A stretch of DNA of 10,490 nucleotides from an uncultured bacterium (GCA_946886185.1 CAMPIC010000050.1:1-10490); one strand, 5' to 3'; numbered from the stretch's first letter, positions 1 to 6,989 are shown. Program-made: numbers and translations. The notes: generated from the sequence alone by a model not told the origin.

Positions 1-1431
1 AAGCGCGCAGTTCCGACTCTCGGGGGAGGTGGAGATCTCCGGTCCGCGCCCTCGGTCGTCGACGTGATCTCTTCGTTGATCGACAAGAGCTGGCTTCGCG
101 TCCAAGTCTCCGCTGGAGAACCTCGCTTCGGGATGTATTCCACGATTCGGGAATATGTCGCCTCGAGGGCGGATCCGGAACGCGCCCGCGCACGGCACGC
201 GGCCTGGTTTGCGCGCTTCGGTGCGGCCGAGTGGTTGGAGAAGCTCGCGGGGCCGGACGGCGCCGAATGCCAGGCGAGGCTCTTCCGCGAGCGGGACAAT
301 CTAGTGGTGGCATGCCGCCATGCCCTTTCCGCCGGCGATTTCGACACGGCTGTCGCGAACTTCGAGGCGGTGGCGGCTGCGCTGGAGATCCGCGGTCCCA
401 TTCGACTGACCATCCAGTTGGGTCGCGAGATTCTCGATATCGTCACGGCTCCGGCGCTGCGCGGACGAGCGCTCCTCGCCAACGCCCTCTCCGAGCATCA
501 CGCCGGTCATGGAGCGGCGCGAGAGCACCTGGAGGAAGCGCGTTCGATATTCCAGGAATCCGCGGACCGCCGCAGGGAGGCGGTGGCTCTGGGAAGGCTG
601 GGCAACCTCGACAGGGCGCACGGCCGGATGGACGAAGCACGCGAGAAACTCGAGAGAGCGATCGCACTCCATCGCGCCGTGGGCAATCGAGCGCGGGAAG
701 GGATCGATCTCGGCATCCTGGCCGTTCTCCATCTCGAACAAGGCCGCCTGGCCGAAGCGCGCGAGCACTGCAAGGAGGCGCTTCGAATCCATCGGGAAGG
801 TGGCAATCGCCGGATGGAAGCGAACGTGCTGGACACGATCGGCATTCTCGAATTCGCGGAAGGGCATCTCGAGGAAGCGTTCACGTGCCAGCGGGCGGCA
901 CTGTCACTACACCGGGAGATGGGAAACCGGCGCGCGGAGGGAGCGGTTCTGGGAGATCTGGCCGTCCTGTACATGGCGAAAGAGGACCTCGCGCAGGCGA
1001 GCAAGCATCACGAGGAAGCGCTCGTCATCCACCGGGAGGTGGGCGAACGGCACGGGGAAGGCGTGGTGCTCGCGAACCTCGGTTCGCTGCGCCACCGCCA
1101 GGGCCTTCTCGACGAGTCGCGGCGGTTTCTCGAAGCGGCGCTCTCCGTCCACCGGGAGATCGGAAACCGGCGCGCGGAGGGGACGGCATTGGGCAATCTC
1201 GCCACGATCCACTTCGAGGAGGGACGATTCGAGGAAGCGAGACAGACGTGCGAGGCGGCGATCGAGATCCACCGTGAGGTGGGCTATTCCCGCGGACTCG
1301 CTTCAGTGCTCTCGCTTCTGGGGAGGGTGCACGCGGACCAGGGAGAGTGCGAGGAAGCGCGACGTTGCGCGCGCGAGGCGGTGGAGGTTGTGGAGTCCGT
1401 GGATGAGGGAGAGGCGGTTATAGAGTTCTGA
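1..1431 (+). CDS. C-terminal part of COG3903-type ATPase/TPR regulator (5' truncated)
   Basis: The frame is open from the first base, so the true start lies left of the window; the GTG at 64 is only an internal codon. The segment SSLIDKSWLRV, then RFGMYSTIREYVASR, then ARHAAWFARF and FRERDNLVVACRHAL, is the pattern seen just after the NTPase domain in AfsR/LuxR-like predicted ATPases (COG3903). Counting from base 64, residues about 135-455 are tetratricopeptide repeats with an exact 40-residue period: GN or its equivalent recurs at 207, 247, 287, 327, 367 and 407, with consensus A-L-x-I-H-R-E-V-G-N-R-R-x-E-G. Such proteins are cytoplasmic signalling or regulatory STAND-type ATPases whose TPRs bind partners; an N-terminal kinase or DNA-binding domain is common but not visible here. 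The partner is unknown. The frame ends at TGA 1429-1431 in mid-repeat, which looks premature (see next entry). Confidence 0.85.
   Translation, partial: KRAVPTLGGGGDLRSAPSVVDVISSLIDKSWLRVQVSAGEPRFGMYSTIREYVASRADPERARARHAAWFARFGAAEWLEKLAGPDGAECQARLFRERDNLVVACRHALSAGDFDTAVANFEAVAAALEIRGPIRLTIQLGREILDIVTAPALRGRALLANALSEHHAGHGAAREHLEEARSIFQESADRRREAVALGRLGNLDRAHGRMDEAREKLERAIALHRAVGNRAREGIDLGILAVLHLEQGRLAEAREHCKEALRIHREGGNRRMEANVLDTIGILEFAEGHLEEAFTCQRAALSLHREMGNRRAEGAVLGDLAVLYMAKEDLAQASKHHEEALVIHREVGERHGEGVVLANLGSLRHRQGLLDESRRFLEAALSVHREIGNRRAEGTALGNLATIHFEEGRFEEARQTCEAAIEIHREVGYSRGLASVLSLLGRVHADQGECEEARRCAREAVEVVESVDEGEAVIEF
562..1431 (+). repeat. 120-bp periodic repeat encoding the TPR units
   Basis: Equivalent positions recur exactly every 120 bp: the Gly codon of the G-N-R motif is at 682, 802, 922, 1042, 1162 and 1282. 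Most units have diverged at DNA level. Two units 240 bp apart share a 32-base stretch (910-941 and 1150-1181) that I read as differing at one base, which suggests recent duplication or gene conversion within the gene. Confidence 0.8.
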
Positions 1432-1626
1432 GTTCTCGGCTTGGTCGAGCATAGGTGCGGCGATGTGCCCGCGGCTCGCTCCGCGCTCGAAATGGCTCGT
1501 TCCATCGCGTCGAGGTTCGACTTCGCGCCGGAATCCGAAGTGGGGCGCGTCATCGAGGACCTCGCACGCGTGTTCGATGCAAGCGAGAAGATGGGAGGAG
1601 CGGGGTCCCCCCAAGATCTCGTCTAG
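1432..1626 (+). pseudogene. Detached C-terminal end of the TPR protein after an in-frame TGA
   Basis: This stretch follows the TGA at 1429-1431 in the same reading frame and stays open to TAG at 1624-1626. It translates as VLGLVEHRCGDVPAARSALE, then MARSIASRFDFAPESEVGRV. It contains a TPR-like helix pair with the G-D-x-x-A-A-R motif and the P-E-S-E-V-G-R ending common at the C-terminus of this ATPase/TPR family. It aligns to the upstream 40-residue repeat within one residue, so one base change in a codon such as TGG, CGA or TTA would explain the break. The DNA cannot show whether the stop is a real nonsense mutation, an assembly error or a read-through site. Independent translation from TTG 1441 is possible but there is no ribosome binding site near it. 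Confidence 0.65.
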
Positions 1627-1648
1627 TTCCGTCACGCAGCTTTTCCTC

Positions 1649-2260
1649 TCATCGATGAAGAGACTTGATCATTCCCCAGCTCGCGTCGCGGGTCGGGGTC
1701 GGACCCTCGAAATCGAGCTCGAGCAGCAGCGCATCCTTCGGGGGCGTGTCCACCAGCACCCAATCTCCGATGTCCTCGTGTGGCGGAGGGATGATGTCGC
1801 CGGTTCCCTGCTCCGCGACGGAGGAGTCGATGCCGAAGGACACGCTCGGGTCGGTGCTCGTGTTCGACCATCGCGCGACCCAGTTGCCGATCTCTTGATC
1901 CGCCGGTTCGGGAATCGCCAGGTGGAACAGGCCACCGAAGATCGAGGTGCAGTAGATTTGGCCGAAGATGTTGAAGCAGACCACCTGTCCGGGTGGGTCG
2001 GTCTTGACTTCGACGTGCCAGTCGCGGGTGGTGAGGTTCGTCGCATCCGAGAACGGTTGCTCCACGCTCTCTCCTCCTGCGAGGAAGATGAACCCCGCGC
2101 AGTCCGGCTCAGGAATCAGATCGTGGTGCCATTCCCAGAACTCCATCGGACCCTGTGAGTGCCCCGGCTCGGACGGCAAACATTGACTCCAGGAACGGTC
2201 ACCCGCTCCTGACGCTGCCAATCCGATCGCCATCGAGACTGCCAATTGCTCTAGTCGCAT
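1649..2260 (-). CDS. Small exported protein of unknown function
   Basis: This is a 203-residue protein that I do not recognise. The ATG at 2260 is preferred over an in-frame ATG at 2416 because a strong AAAGGAGG lies 6 nt upstream and a plausible signal peptide follows: MRLEQLAVSMAIGLAASGAG, cleaved probably near residues 18-20. The mature part is acidic and rich in aromatic residues, Gly and Pro (E-F-W-E-W-H-H at 40-46, D-I-I-P-P-P-H at 155-161). It has four cysteines at 27, 54, 95 and 104, enough for two disulfides, and many alternating hydrophobic residues suggestive of a beta-rich secreted domain. It has no transmembrane anchor, no recognisable catalytic motif and no C-terminal sorting tag. 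It is convergent with the TPR gene, the two stops being 22 nt apart. Its periplasmic or extracellular location is inference from the leader. Confidence 0.7.
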   Translation of the reverse strand: MRLEQLAVSMAIGLAASGAGDRSWSQCLPSEPGHSQGPMEFWEWHHDLIPEPDCAGFIFLAGGESVEQPFSDATNLTTRDWHVEVKTDPPGQVVCFNIFGQIYCTSIFGGLFHLAIPEPADQEIGNWVARWSNTSTDPSVSFGIDSSVAEQGTGDIIPPPHEDIGDWVLVDTPPKDALLLELDFEGPTPTRDASWGMIKSLHR

Positions 2261-2266
2261 GGAAAT

Positions 2267-2272
2267 CCTCCT
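2267..2272 (-). promoter_or_regulatory. Shine-Dalgarno site of the exported protein
   Basis: On the minus strand AGGAGG (inside AAAGGAGG) stands 6 nt before the ATG at 2260. It fixes the start of the 203-residue protein and excludes the 52-residue upstream extension, which has no signal-peptide character. Confidence 0.8.
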
Positions 2273-2620
2273 TTGTGCACATATCCTGGACCGTCGAGAG
2301 CTGCTCCCGAGGTCCGATGCGGCTGGATTCGCCTGTATCGCGCTTCCAGCGCATTGAATGACGGTTCCGGCGGGCGATGCTTCGCTATCGGTTCTGCGCT
2401 CGCACGTTCCCGTCATGAGGTAAGGCGCAGTCCGCGGAGAATGTGTAACCGCGATTCTTTCGGAGGGAGTCGATTTCGCGATGTCGGGGAACGAGTGGAT
2501 GTTCAGCGGAAAGTCAGATTTTCCGGAGCTGCGGAGTTGCGGCGCTCGCGCGGCAGGACAGCATGAGGATGTGATGGCTCTTGCGGCCGGCCCCAGCCGT
2601 AGTCAGGTGATGGTAGAGAC

Positions 2621-2722
2621 TGATGGCGCTCCCGAACCGGTGCGCGAACGTGACGGCGCTCCCGAGCGTTGCGCGAAAGCGATGGCGCTTCCGAGCGATA
2701 CACGAACGTGACAACGCTCCCG
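2621..2722. repeat. 29-30-bp tandem repeat, three units plus a partial one
   Basis: Units begin at 2621, 2651, 2680 and 2709 with lengths 30, 29, 29 and a partial 14. The plus-strand core is TGAYGGCGCTCCCGAGCG followed by a variable dinucleotide and a GCGCGAACG-like tail. Unit 4 keeps only the first half and stops one base before the yqeY stop codon (2724-2726). Read on the minus strand, the full-unit block starts with TGTCACGTTCG and each unit contains a CGGGAGCGCC-like core. Multiple short repeats behind a terminal TGT are a property of IS21-family ends, so a solitary insertion-sequence end is one possibility; no transposase is present. A short-sequence repeat of other origin is equally possible. 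There are no CRISPR-like spacers. Confidence 0.8.
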
Positions 2723-2723
2723 C

Positions 2724-3173
2724 CTATTTCAGACGCTCCGATGCGATCTGCTTGGCCAACTTGCCGTCGACCTGACCCTGGTGAGCCTGCATGACGTGGC
2801 CCATGAGGCGTCCCATGTCCCCCGGTCCGGACGCCCCCGTCGCCGCGATCGCTTCCTCGATCCACGCGCGGGTCGTGGCTTCGTCCGCAAGCGTGGGCAG
2901 GAAGGTCTCGAGGATTGCGAGCTCCGCCTGTTCTTTCGCCGCGAGGTCCGGGCGGTTTCCCTTTTCGAAGGCCTCGATGCTTTCGCCCCGCTGACGAGCC
3001 AGGCGGCGCAGGATGCCAATGGCCGTCTCGTCGCCGACGGAGCTCGCGTTGTCCTTCTTCATCTCTTCGATGAAGGCGGCGCGGATGCCCCGCAGCGCGG
3101 TGGCGCGATCGCGGTCCCGGCTCTTCATCGCTGCGGTGAGCTCGTCATTCACTCGGACGTAGATCGACAACAC
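2724..3173 (-). CDS. yqeY: GatB/YqeY domain protein
   Basis: This 149-residue protein has the usual length of YqeY (about 147-150 residues) and its alpha-helical build. Family landmarks are an N-terminal helix with L-T-A-A-M-K-S-R-D (12-20), R-G-I-R-A-A-F-I-E-E (28-37), the segment A-K-E-Q-A-E-L-A-I-L-E-T-F-L-P (79-93) and the C-terminal G-D-M-G-R-L-M-G-H-V-M with G-Q-V-D-G-K-L-A-K-Q-I (118-143). The domain resembles the tRNA-interacting tail of GatB, the amidotransferase subunit that converts Glu-tRNA(Gln), but standalone YqeY has no settled function. The GTG at 3173 is chosen because GGAG lies 8 nt upstream and the product then matches family length; a 26-residue N-terminal extension from 3251 is Arg-rich and unlikely. 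In many bacteria it lies near rpsU/dnaG, which are not seen here. Confidence 0.9.
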   Translation of the reverse strand: MLSIYVRVNDELTAAMKSRDRDRATALRGIRAAFIEEMKKDNASSVGDETAIGILRRLARQRGESIEAFEKGNRPDLAAKEQAELAILETFLPTLADEATTRAWIEEAIAATGASGPGDMGRLMGHVMQAHQGQVDGKLAKQIASERLK

Positions 3174-3436
3174 TAGATTGTCTCCGGTCCCCTCTTCGGT
3201 TCGGCGCCGATCCGTGGGACGGGAGGAACCTACGCCACGGCTTCGAACCAACCAATCTGAAATCCGACTTCCTACCGGTCACGCTCGCGAGGATGGGCAT
3301 CGGAGAGCTCGCGAAGGCGCTCATTGTAATGGGAAATGGCGCGGTTCCCGACGGAGTTGTTGCCCGCGGTTTTCCTCAGTTGCGTCCCGGGAACGCTGGA
3401 CGGAGAGTTGTTGGGCGGATCTGGCGCGTCGCAAAG
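3174..3436. other. Intergenic interval between the kinase gene and yqeY
   Basis: These 263 bp carry no convincing gene. An imperfect direct repeat with core GACGGAG followed by TTGTTG occurs near 3350-3362 and 3399-3413. A near-palindrome around 3382-3396 (GCGTCCCGGGAACGC) could fold weakly but has no T tract, so I do not call a terminator. Confidence 0.4.
3182..3185 (-). promoter_or_regulatory. Shine-Dalgarno site of yqeY
   Basis: GGAG on the minus strand, 8 nt before GTG 3173, supports a GTG start rather than the upstream ATG at 3251 or the adjacent TTG codon. Confidence 0.55.
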
Positions 3437-5071
3437 TCAGTCGGCGAGGCGGGTCACGGTGAGAGTGGCGGCGCCCTCTTCCGTGCCCACTGCAACAGGT
3501 CCCGCCATTGCCGCACTCCTGCTCTCTCCCGCGCGCGGCTTGCTCCGGTGGAGAGTCCACCACTCGCTCGCACGAGCCTGAGTCCAGCGCCCCGCCGCCG
3601 CGCATTCGCTGAGCCTCTCGCGCAGGACGTGCGCGGAAGCCGGGCGATCCTCCGGCCGTTTGGCGAGGCACGCAAGGATCACCGCCTCGAGATCGCCGGC
3701 CACGGGCCGACCGAGGCGGCGCGACGGAGGCTCCGGCGTCGAATGCAGGTGATGTCCGCACACTTCGAGAACCGACTTCCCTCCGAATACGTGAGTCCCC
3801 GTGAGCAGCCAATACCCGACCGCGCCCAACGCGTAGAGATCGGTACGCGCATCGACATCTTCCGGATCGGTCACCGTCTCGGGCGCGATGTAGAGCGGCG
3901 TTCCCGTGATCGCATCCGCCCGTGTGAGCGCGGTCTCCAGCGGGGCGCCGTCGCGTTCCTTGTACCCGACATCCTTGACCAGGCCGAAGTCGAGAACCTT
4001 GACCAGATCGGCGATTCCGCCGCGATCGACCACGATGATGTTGCCCGGTTTGATGTCGCGATGGATGAGTCCGGCGCCGTGCGCTTCGGCGAGAGATGCC
4101 GCGGCCTGCTCGAGCAGATGGATGACGCGCTCTTCCGGTTGGGGGCCGTCGATCCGGACGATCTCTTCGAGCGTCACTCCCTCCAGCAGCTCCATCGCGT
4201 AGTAGAAGACGCCTTCCGTCGTGCGCCCATAGTCATAGACGGTGACGGTGTTGGGATGGGTGAGCATCGCGGTCCGCTGGACCTCGCGCTCGAATCGAGT
4301 GAGCGACTCCTTGCCAGCCCGATCCGGCAGGAGCAGCTTGATCGCGGTGGGTCGGCGCAGCATCGCATGCGAGGCGCGGTAGACGACGCCCATCCCTCCT
4401 TCGCCGAGCTTCTCTTCGAGGGTGTACTGACCGAGTTTCCGGATATCGATGACCGCCTTGCGCAGCCCATAGATCGTCTGAGAGAAGGCGGCCGCCATCG
4501 CCACGGCGACTCCCCACCAGGCGGCATTGAAGATCGTGGCTGGATACGCGACCGCTCCCACTTCTCCCTTCGGCCAGTACGCCGCCGGAGGATCGTGCAG
4601 CGCGGGATCGTACGCCCGGAACGCGATGAAGACGCAGGTGAGGAGCGGAACGGTCATGAGCCCCGCAACCGTCAAGGTGCGCCGCGCGGTGGAGGGAACG
4701 TAGACGGCATAGACAAGCAGCATATCGATGAGCAAGCTGCGCACGACCATGTCGGGTTGAGCGAGCAAGTCCATGACGAGCGCGATCGTCGAGATCGCCG
4801 CGGTGCCGACGAAGAGCGTGATGAGCTCGACCCTGCGGACGAAGCGAGGCGATCGCGGCTTTCCTCGGAGAAGCAGCCAGAGCGCGCCGAACGCCGCCGC
4901 CGCCACGATCAGAGGGATGCTGCTGTGGTTGAAGGAGAATTTGCTGAGCCAGAGCGAAGCGCCGAAGGTCAGGCCGACATAGATGACGCAAACGACGGCA
5001 AGAATGAACCCGAATCTCGACAGCCGGGTCTGCCGCAGCTGGTGGTCGACCGCTCCTTCAGTGGAATGCAT
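3437..5071 (-). CDS. Membrane serine/threonine protein kinase (6 TM + Hanks-type kinase)
   Basis: The 544-residue protein has six hydrophobic segments (about 20-41, 50-68, 82-101, 108-127, 132-152 and 174-200) followed by a complete bacterial Hanks-type kinase domain (about 215-490). Visible motifs are the Gly-rich loop G-E-G-G-M-G (223-228), A-I-K with Lys245, alpha-C Glu263 in R-F-E-R-E-V-Q, catalytic H-R-D-I-K-P-G-N (337-344, Asp339), D-F-G (361-363), A-P-E (396-398) and D-L-Y-A-L-G (411-416). All key residues are present, so it should be active, phosphorylating Ser/Thr of unknown substrates. An even helix number places both ends in the cytoplasm. The tail (490-544) has no recognised domain. 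This order is the reverse of PknB-type receptor kinases, where the kinase precedes a single helix and an external sensor. The ATG at 5071 has no clear Shine-Dalgarno sequence. The gene stands alone, 203 bp downstream of rsmB. Confidence 0.93.
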   Translation of the reverse strand: MHSTEGAVDHQLRQTRLSRFGFILAVVCVIYVGLTFGASLWLSKFSFNHSSIPLIVAAAAFGALWLLLRGKPRSPRFVRRVELITLFVGTAAISTIALVMDLLAQPDMVVRSLLIDMLLVYAVYVPSTARRTLTVAGLMTVPLLTCVFIAFRAYDPALHDPPAAYWPKGEVGAVAYPATIFNAAWWGVAVAMAAAFSQTIYGLRKAVIDIRKLGQYTLEEKLGEGGMGVVYRASHAMLRRPTAIKLLLPDRAGKESLTRFEREVQRTAMLTHPNTVTVYDYGRTTEGVFYYAMELLEGVTLEEIVRIDGPQPEERVIHLLEQAAASLAEAHGAGLIHRDIKPGNIIVVDRGGIADLVKVLDFGLVKDVGYKERDGAPLETALTRADAITGTPLYIAPETVTDPEDVDARTDLYALGAVGYWLLTGTHVFGGKSVLEVCGHHLHSTPEPPSRRLGRPVAGDLEAVILACLAKRPEDRPASAHVLRERLSECAAAGRWTQARASEWWTLHRSKPRAGESRSAAMAGPVAVGTEEGAATLTVTRLAD

Positions 5072-5274
5072 GCCGCAATATACGAAATGCGATCAGTTCG
5101 ACGAAGACAAACCTCCGGCGCCGACACCACCGCGCTGGCGGGGATCACGGTTTCGACGGAGGCGGCCATCAGGCGGATTGGTGCGTTCAGTCCAGCGCGG
5201 TCAGAAGCACAAGACCAGTGGTTGCCAGCCGAAAACTCTGTCCGTATACCACGGTACGCATTCACTTGCGTCGC
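5072..5274. other. Intergenic interval between rsmB and the kinase gene
   Basis: These 203 bp separate two minus-strand genes and should hold the kinase promoter if it is transcribed alone. A TATATT sequence lies just upstream of the kinase ATG, too close and without a spaced -35 partner, so no promoter is called. A small dyad, TACC-AC-GGTA, lies near 5236-5245 after the rsmB stop. No gene is seen. Confidence 0.35.
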
Positions 5275-6858
5275 TCAGGACGGCCGGCGCCGCAGCACGA
5301 CGGCGAAGAATCCATCGCCGTCGTGGCGACGCGGGTCGACCCGGAGCACGTTCCCATCGCCGATTCGCTCTGCTCGTTCACGGCCGACGATTTCCTTCGC
5401 GGGCATGAGCGTGAACTCCGGATGGCGCTCCAGGAATGCGCTCACGACCTCGTCGTTTTCCTGCGTCAGAATGCTACAGGTCGCATAGATCAGCCGACCT
5501 CCGGGCGCGACGAAGGGAGCGAATCGATCCAGGATCGATCCTTGAAGCTGCGCGAGCCTCGCTACCGCATCCTCGGTGAGCCGATTGCGCGCCTCCGGGT
5601 TTCGACGCAGGACGCCCAGTCCCGAGCAGGGAGCGTCGACGAGAACGCGATCGGTCTTGCCCAGCCACGACGGAAGCGACGCCGGCCAGGTGCCGACGTG
5701 TCCTGCCGTCGGAGTGTGAGAAGGGCGCGCCATCCGGGCCGCGTCGCTCCCCACGTCTGTGGAATCTTCCTCTGAGCGCGGGCGCCGCTCGTTCTGGAGC
5801 GATCCGCGCGGCAACAGTTCGTACGACTCGGACTCGAGCGCGAGGGTCTCCGCTGGGTCGATGTCCGTTCCTTCGGAGCCTTCGGCGCCCAAGTCGTCCG
5901 AGGACATCGCTTCCGGGGGCAGCTCCTCGTCGACCCAGAACACCTGGACGTTGTGCAGCTTCGCGCGGTCGGCGCGGCGGCGCAGCTCTACCAGCTGACG
6001 AGAGGCGCTCGGACCCACTCCGACGGACGCAATCCTTCCTTTCCCTCGAAGCAGCGCCCCCAGATGCAGCGTCTTGCCTCCCGCTCCCGCGCACGCATCC
6101 AAGATCCGACCGCCCGGAGGGGGAGCAACGAGCTCGGAGACGAGTTGGCTTCCCTCGTCTTGCACCTCGAACCATCCGTCGCGGAATTCCGGGAGCCGGA
6201 AAAGATCGACTTCCCCTTCCAAAATGAGACCGTCCGCCGCGTCGCTGGTTTCTCGGACGGAGCATCCCCTTTCTCGAAGACGATGCGCCAACGCTTCCCG
6301 ATCGGTAAGGATGCGGTTCGCCCGGATCGTGACTGGAGCCGGACGATTGAGTGCGGCGGAAAGAGCGATCGCCTCGTCCAGACCCACTTGATCGACCAAC
6401 CGCGCGGCCAGCCAATCGGGCAGAGACTCTATCGTGGCCAGCCGTTCGATCGGATCGGAGATCGAGTCCGCCGACTGTGCGGCCGCGGGCAACGCGCGCC
6501 AATCGATTTCGGGAAGCAGCTCGCGTGCGGTGGAGAAACGGACTTCTCCATCGAGGATCCCGCGCGCGATCCAAAGCATGAGCGGGCGAGACCCCTCGTT
6601 CGCGAGCGCCGCCCCGACGCGCGAGAGCGCGAAATCCAGCAACCGTTCGGAACGGAGCACCGCGTAGATGCTCCGAGCGGCGCGCGCCCGACCTGCCGCG
6701 GTGAGCTCTCGGTGGTGTCGAAATGAACGCGCAATCGCCTCGGAGGCATGGCCGGCTCGCTGTTCCAGTTGCTCCAAGGCTTCCACGGCCGCTCGCATCA
6801 CGTCATCGCGCGGACTTTCCCCGCGCGGAGACGCGGAGCTGTGCCGTTCAGGGTCCAT
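5275..6858 (-). CDS. rsmB: 16S rRNA (cytosine-C5) methyltransferase, RsmB type
   Basis: The 527-residue protein (ATG 6858) has an N-terminal NusB-like RNA-binding region (about 20-150) and a C-terminal SAM-dependent methyltransferase domain. Motif I is D-A-C-A-G-A-G-G-K-T (254-263). Motif IV is D-A-P-C-S-G-L-G (408-415, Cys411) and motif VI is A-T-C-S with Cys461; these two Cys are the proton-release and catalytic nucleophile residues of m5C RNA methyltransferases. The end H-D-G-D-G-F-F-A-V-V-L (512-522) is also typical. RsmB methylates C967 of 16S rRNA in E. coli. Two oddities: an acidic, low-complexity insertion of about 90 residues (about 311-401) between the motif III strand and motif IV, and G-V-G-P-S (319-323) where an acidic ribose-binding residue of motif II is expected. 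Starts at 6978 (inside a hairpin) and 6798 are less likely, but no strong Shine-Dalgarno sequence decides. Confidence 0.9.
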   Translation of the reverse strand: MDPERHSSASPRGESPRDDVMRAAVEALEQLEQRAGHASEAIARSFRHHRELTAAGRARAARSIYAVLRSERLLDFALSRVGAALANEGSRPLMLWIARGILDGEVRFSTARELLPEIDWRALPAAAQSADSISDPIERLATIESLPDWLAARLVDQVGLDEAIALSAALNRPAPVTIRANRILTDREALAHRLRERGCSVRETSDAADGLILEGEVDLFRLPEFRDGWFEVQDEGSQLVSELVAPPPGGRILDACAGAGGKTLHLGALLRGKGRIASVGVGPSASRQLVELRRRADRAKLHNVQVFWVDEELPPEAMSSDDLGAEGSEGTDIDPAETLALESESYELLPRGSLQNERRPRSEEDSTDVGSDAARMARPSHTPTAGHVGTWPASLPSWLGKTDRVLVDAPCSGLGVLRRNPEARNRLTEDAVARLAQLQGSILDRFAPFVAPGGRLIYATCSILTQENDEVVSAFLERHPEFTLMPAKEIVGRERAERIGDGNVLRVDPRRHDGDGFFAVVLRRRPS

Positions 6859-6959
6859 CTCGGAAGTATCGCGGATTCCAGGGACGCATGGAGGCCTGAT
6901 CGTGAGCGCGAGCTCGATTTCCCGGCAGCGCGCGCCTTGATGCGACCCGACGTGGTGAA

Positions 6960-6989
6960 GGGCGCCGCAGACTCGCATCTGCGGCGCCC
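6960..6989 (-). terminator. Perfect 12-bp GC-rich hairpin after the beta-propeller gene
   Basis: GGGCGCCGCAGA at 6960-6971 and its exact complement at 6978-6989 enclose a 6-nt loop. It lies 80 nt after the lipoprotein stop and about 100 nt before the rsmB start, in the direction of transcription. There is no U tract on either strand, so it may be a hairpin-only terminator or an mRNA 3'-end stabiliser rather than a classical intrinsic terminator. No other structure or gene is seen in 6859-7068. Confidence 0.65.

Larger units (their letters stand above)
2261..2723. other. Non-coding interval between yqeY and the exported-protein gene
   Basis: These 463 bp hold no frame with convincing protein character; translations here are rich in Arg, Ser and Pro and change with the repeat. 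It must contain the promoter of the minus-strand gene starting at 2260, but I see no good -35/-10 pair. The right quarter is occupied by the 29-30-bp tandem repeat at 2621-2722. The part 2275-2620 shows nothing else I can name. Confidence 0.6.

Noticed and set aside
2621..2722. CRISPR-like array
   Set aside because: Units are contiguous tandem copies without unique spacers, and there are no cas genes.
3200..3262. Possible tRNA, from the GGTTCGAAG sequence on the minus strand
   Set aside because: No T-arm stem, acceptor stem or anticodon arm can be folded around it.
3382..3396. Terminator after the kinase gene
   Set aside because: The near-palindrome leaves too small a loop and has no U tract.
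3293..5488. 731-codon open frame on the plus strand
   Set aside because: It lies antisense to the kinase gene and the end of rsmB; its translation is Arg/Asp-rich without domains, whereas the minus strand has every kinase motif.
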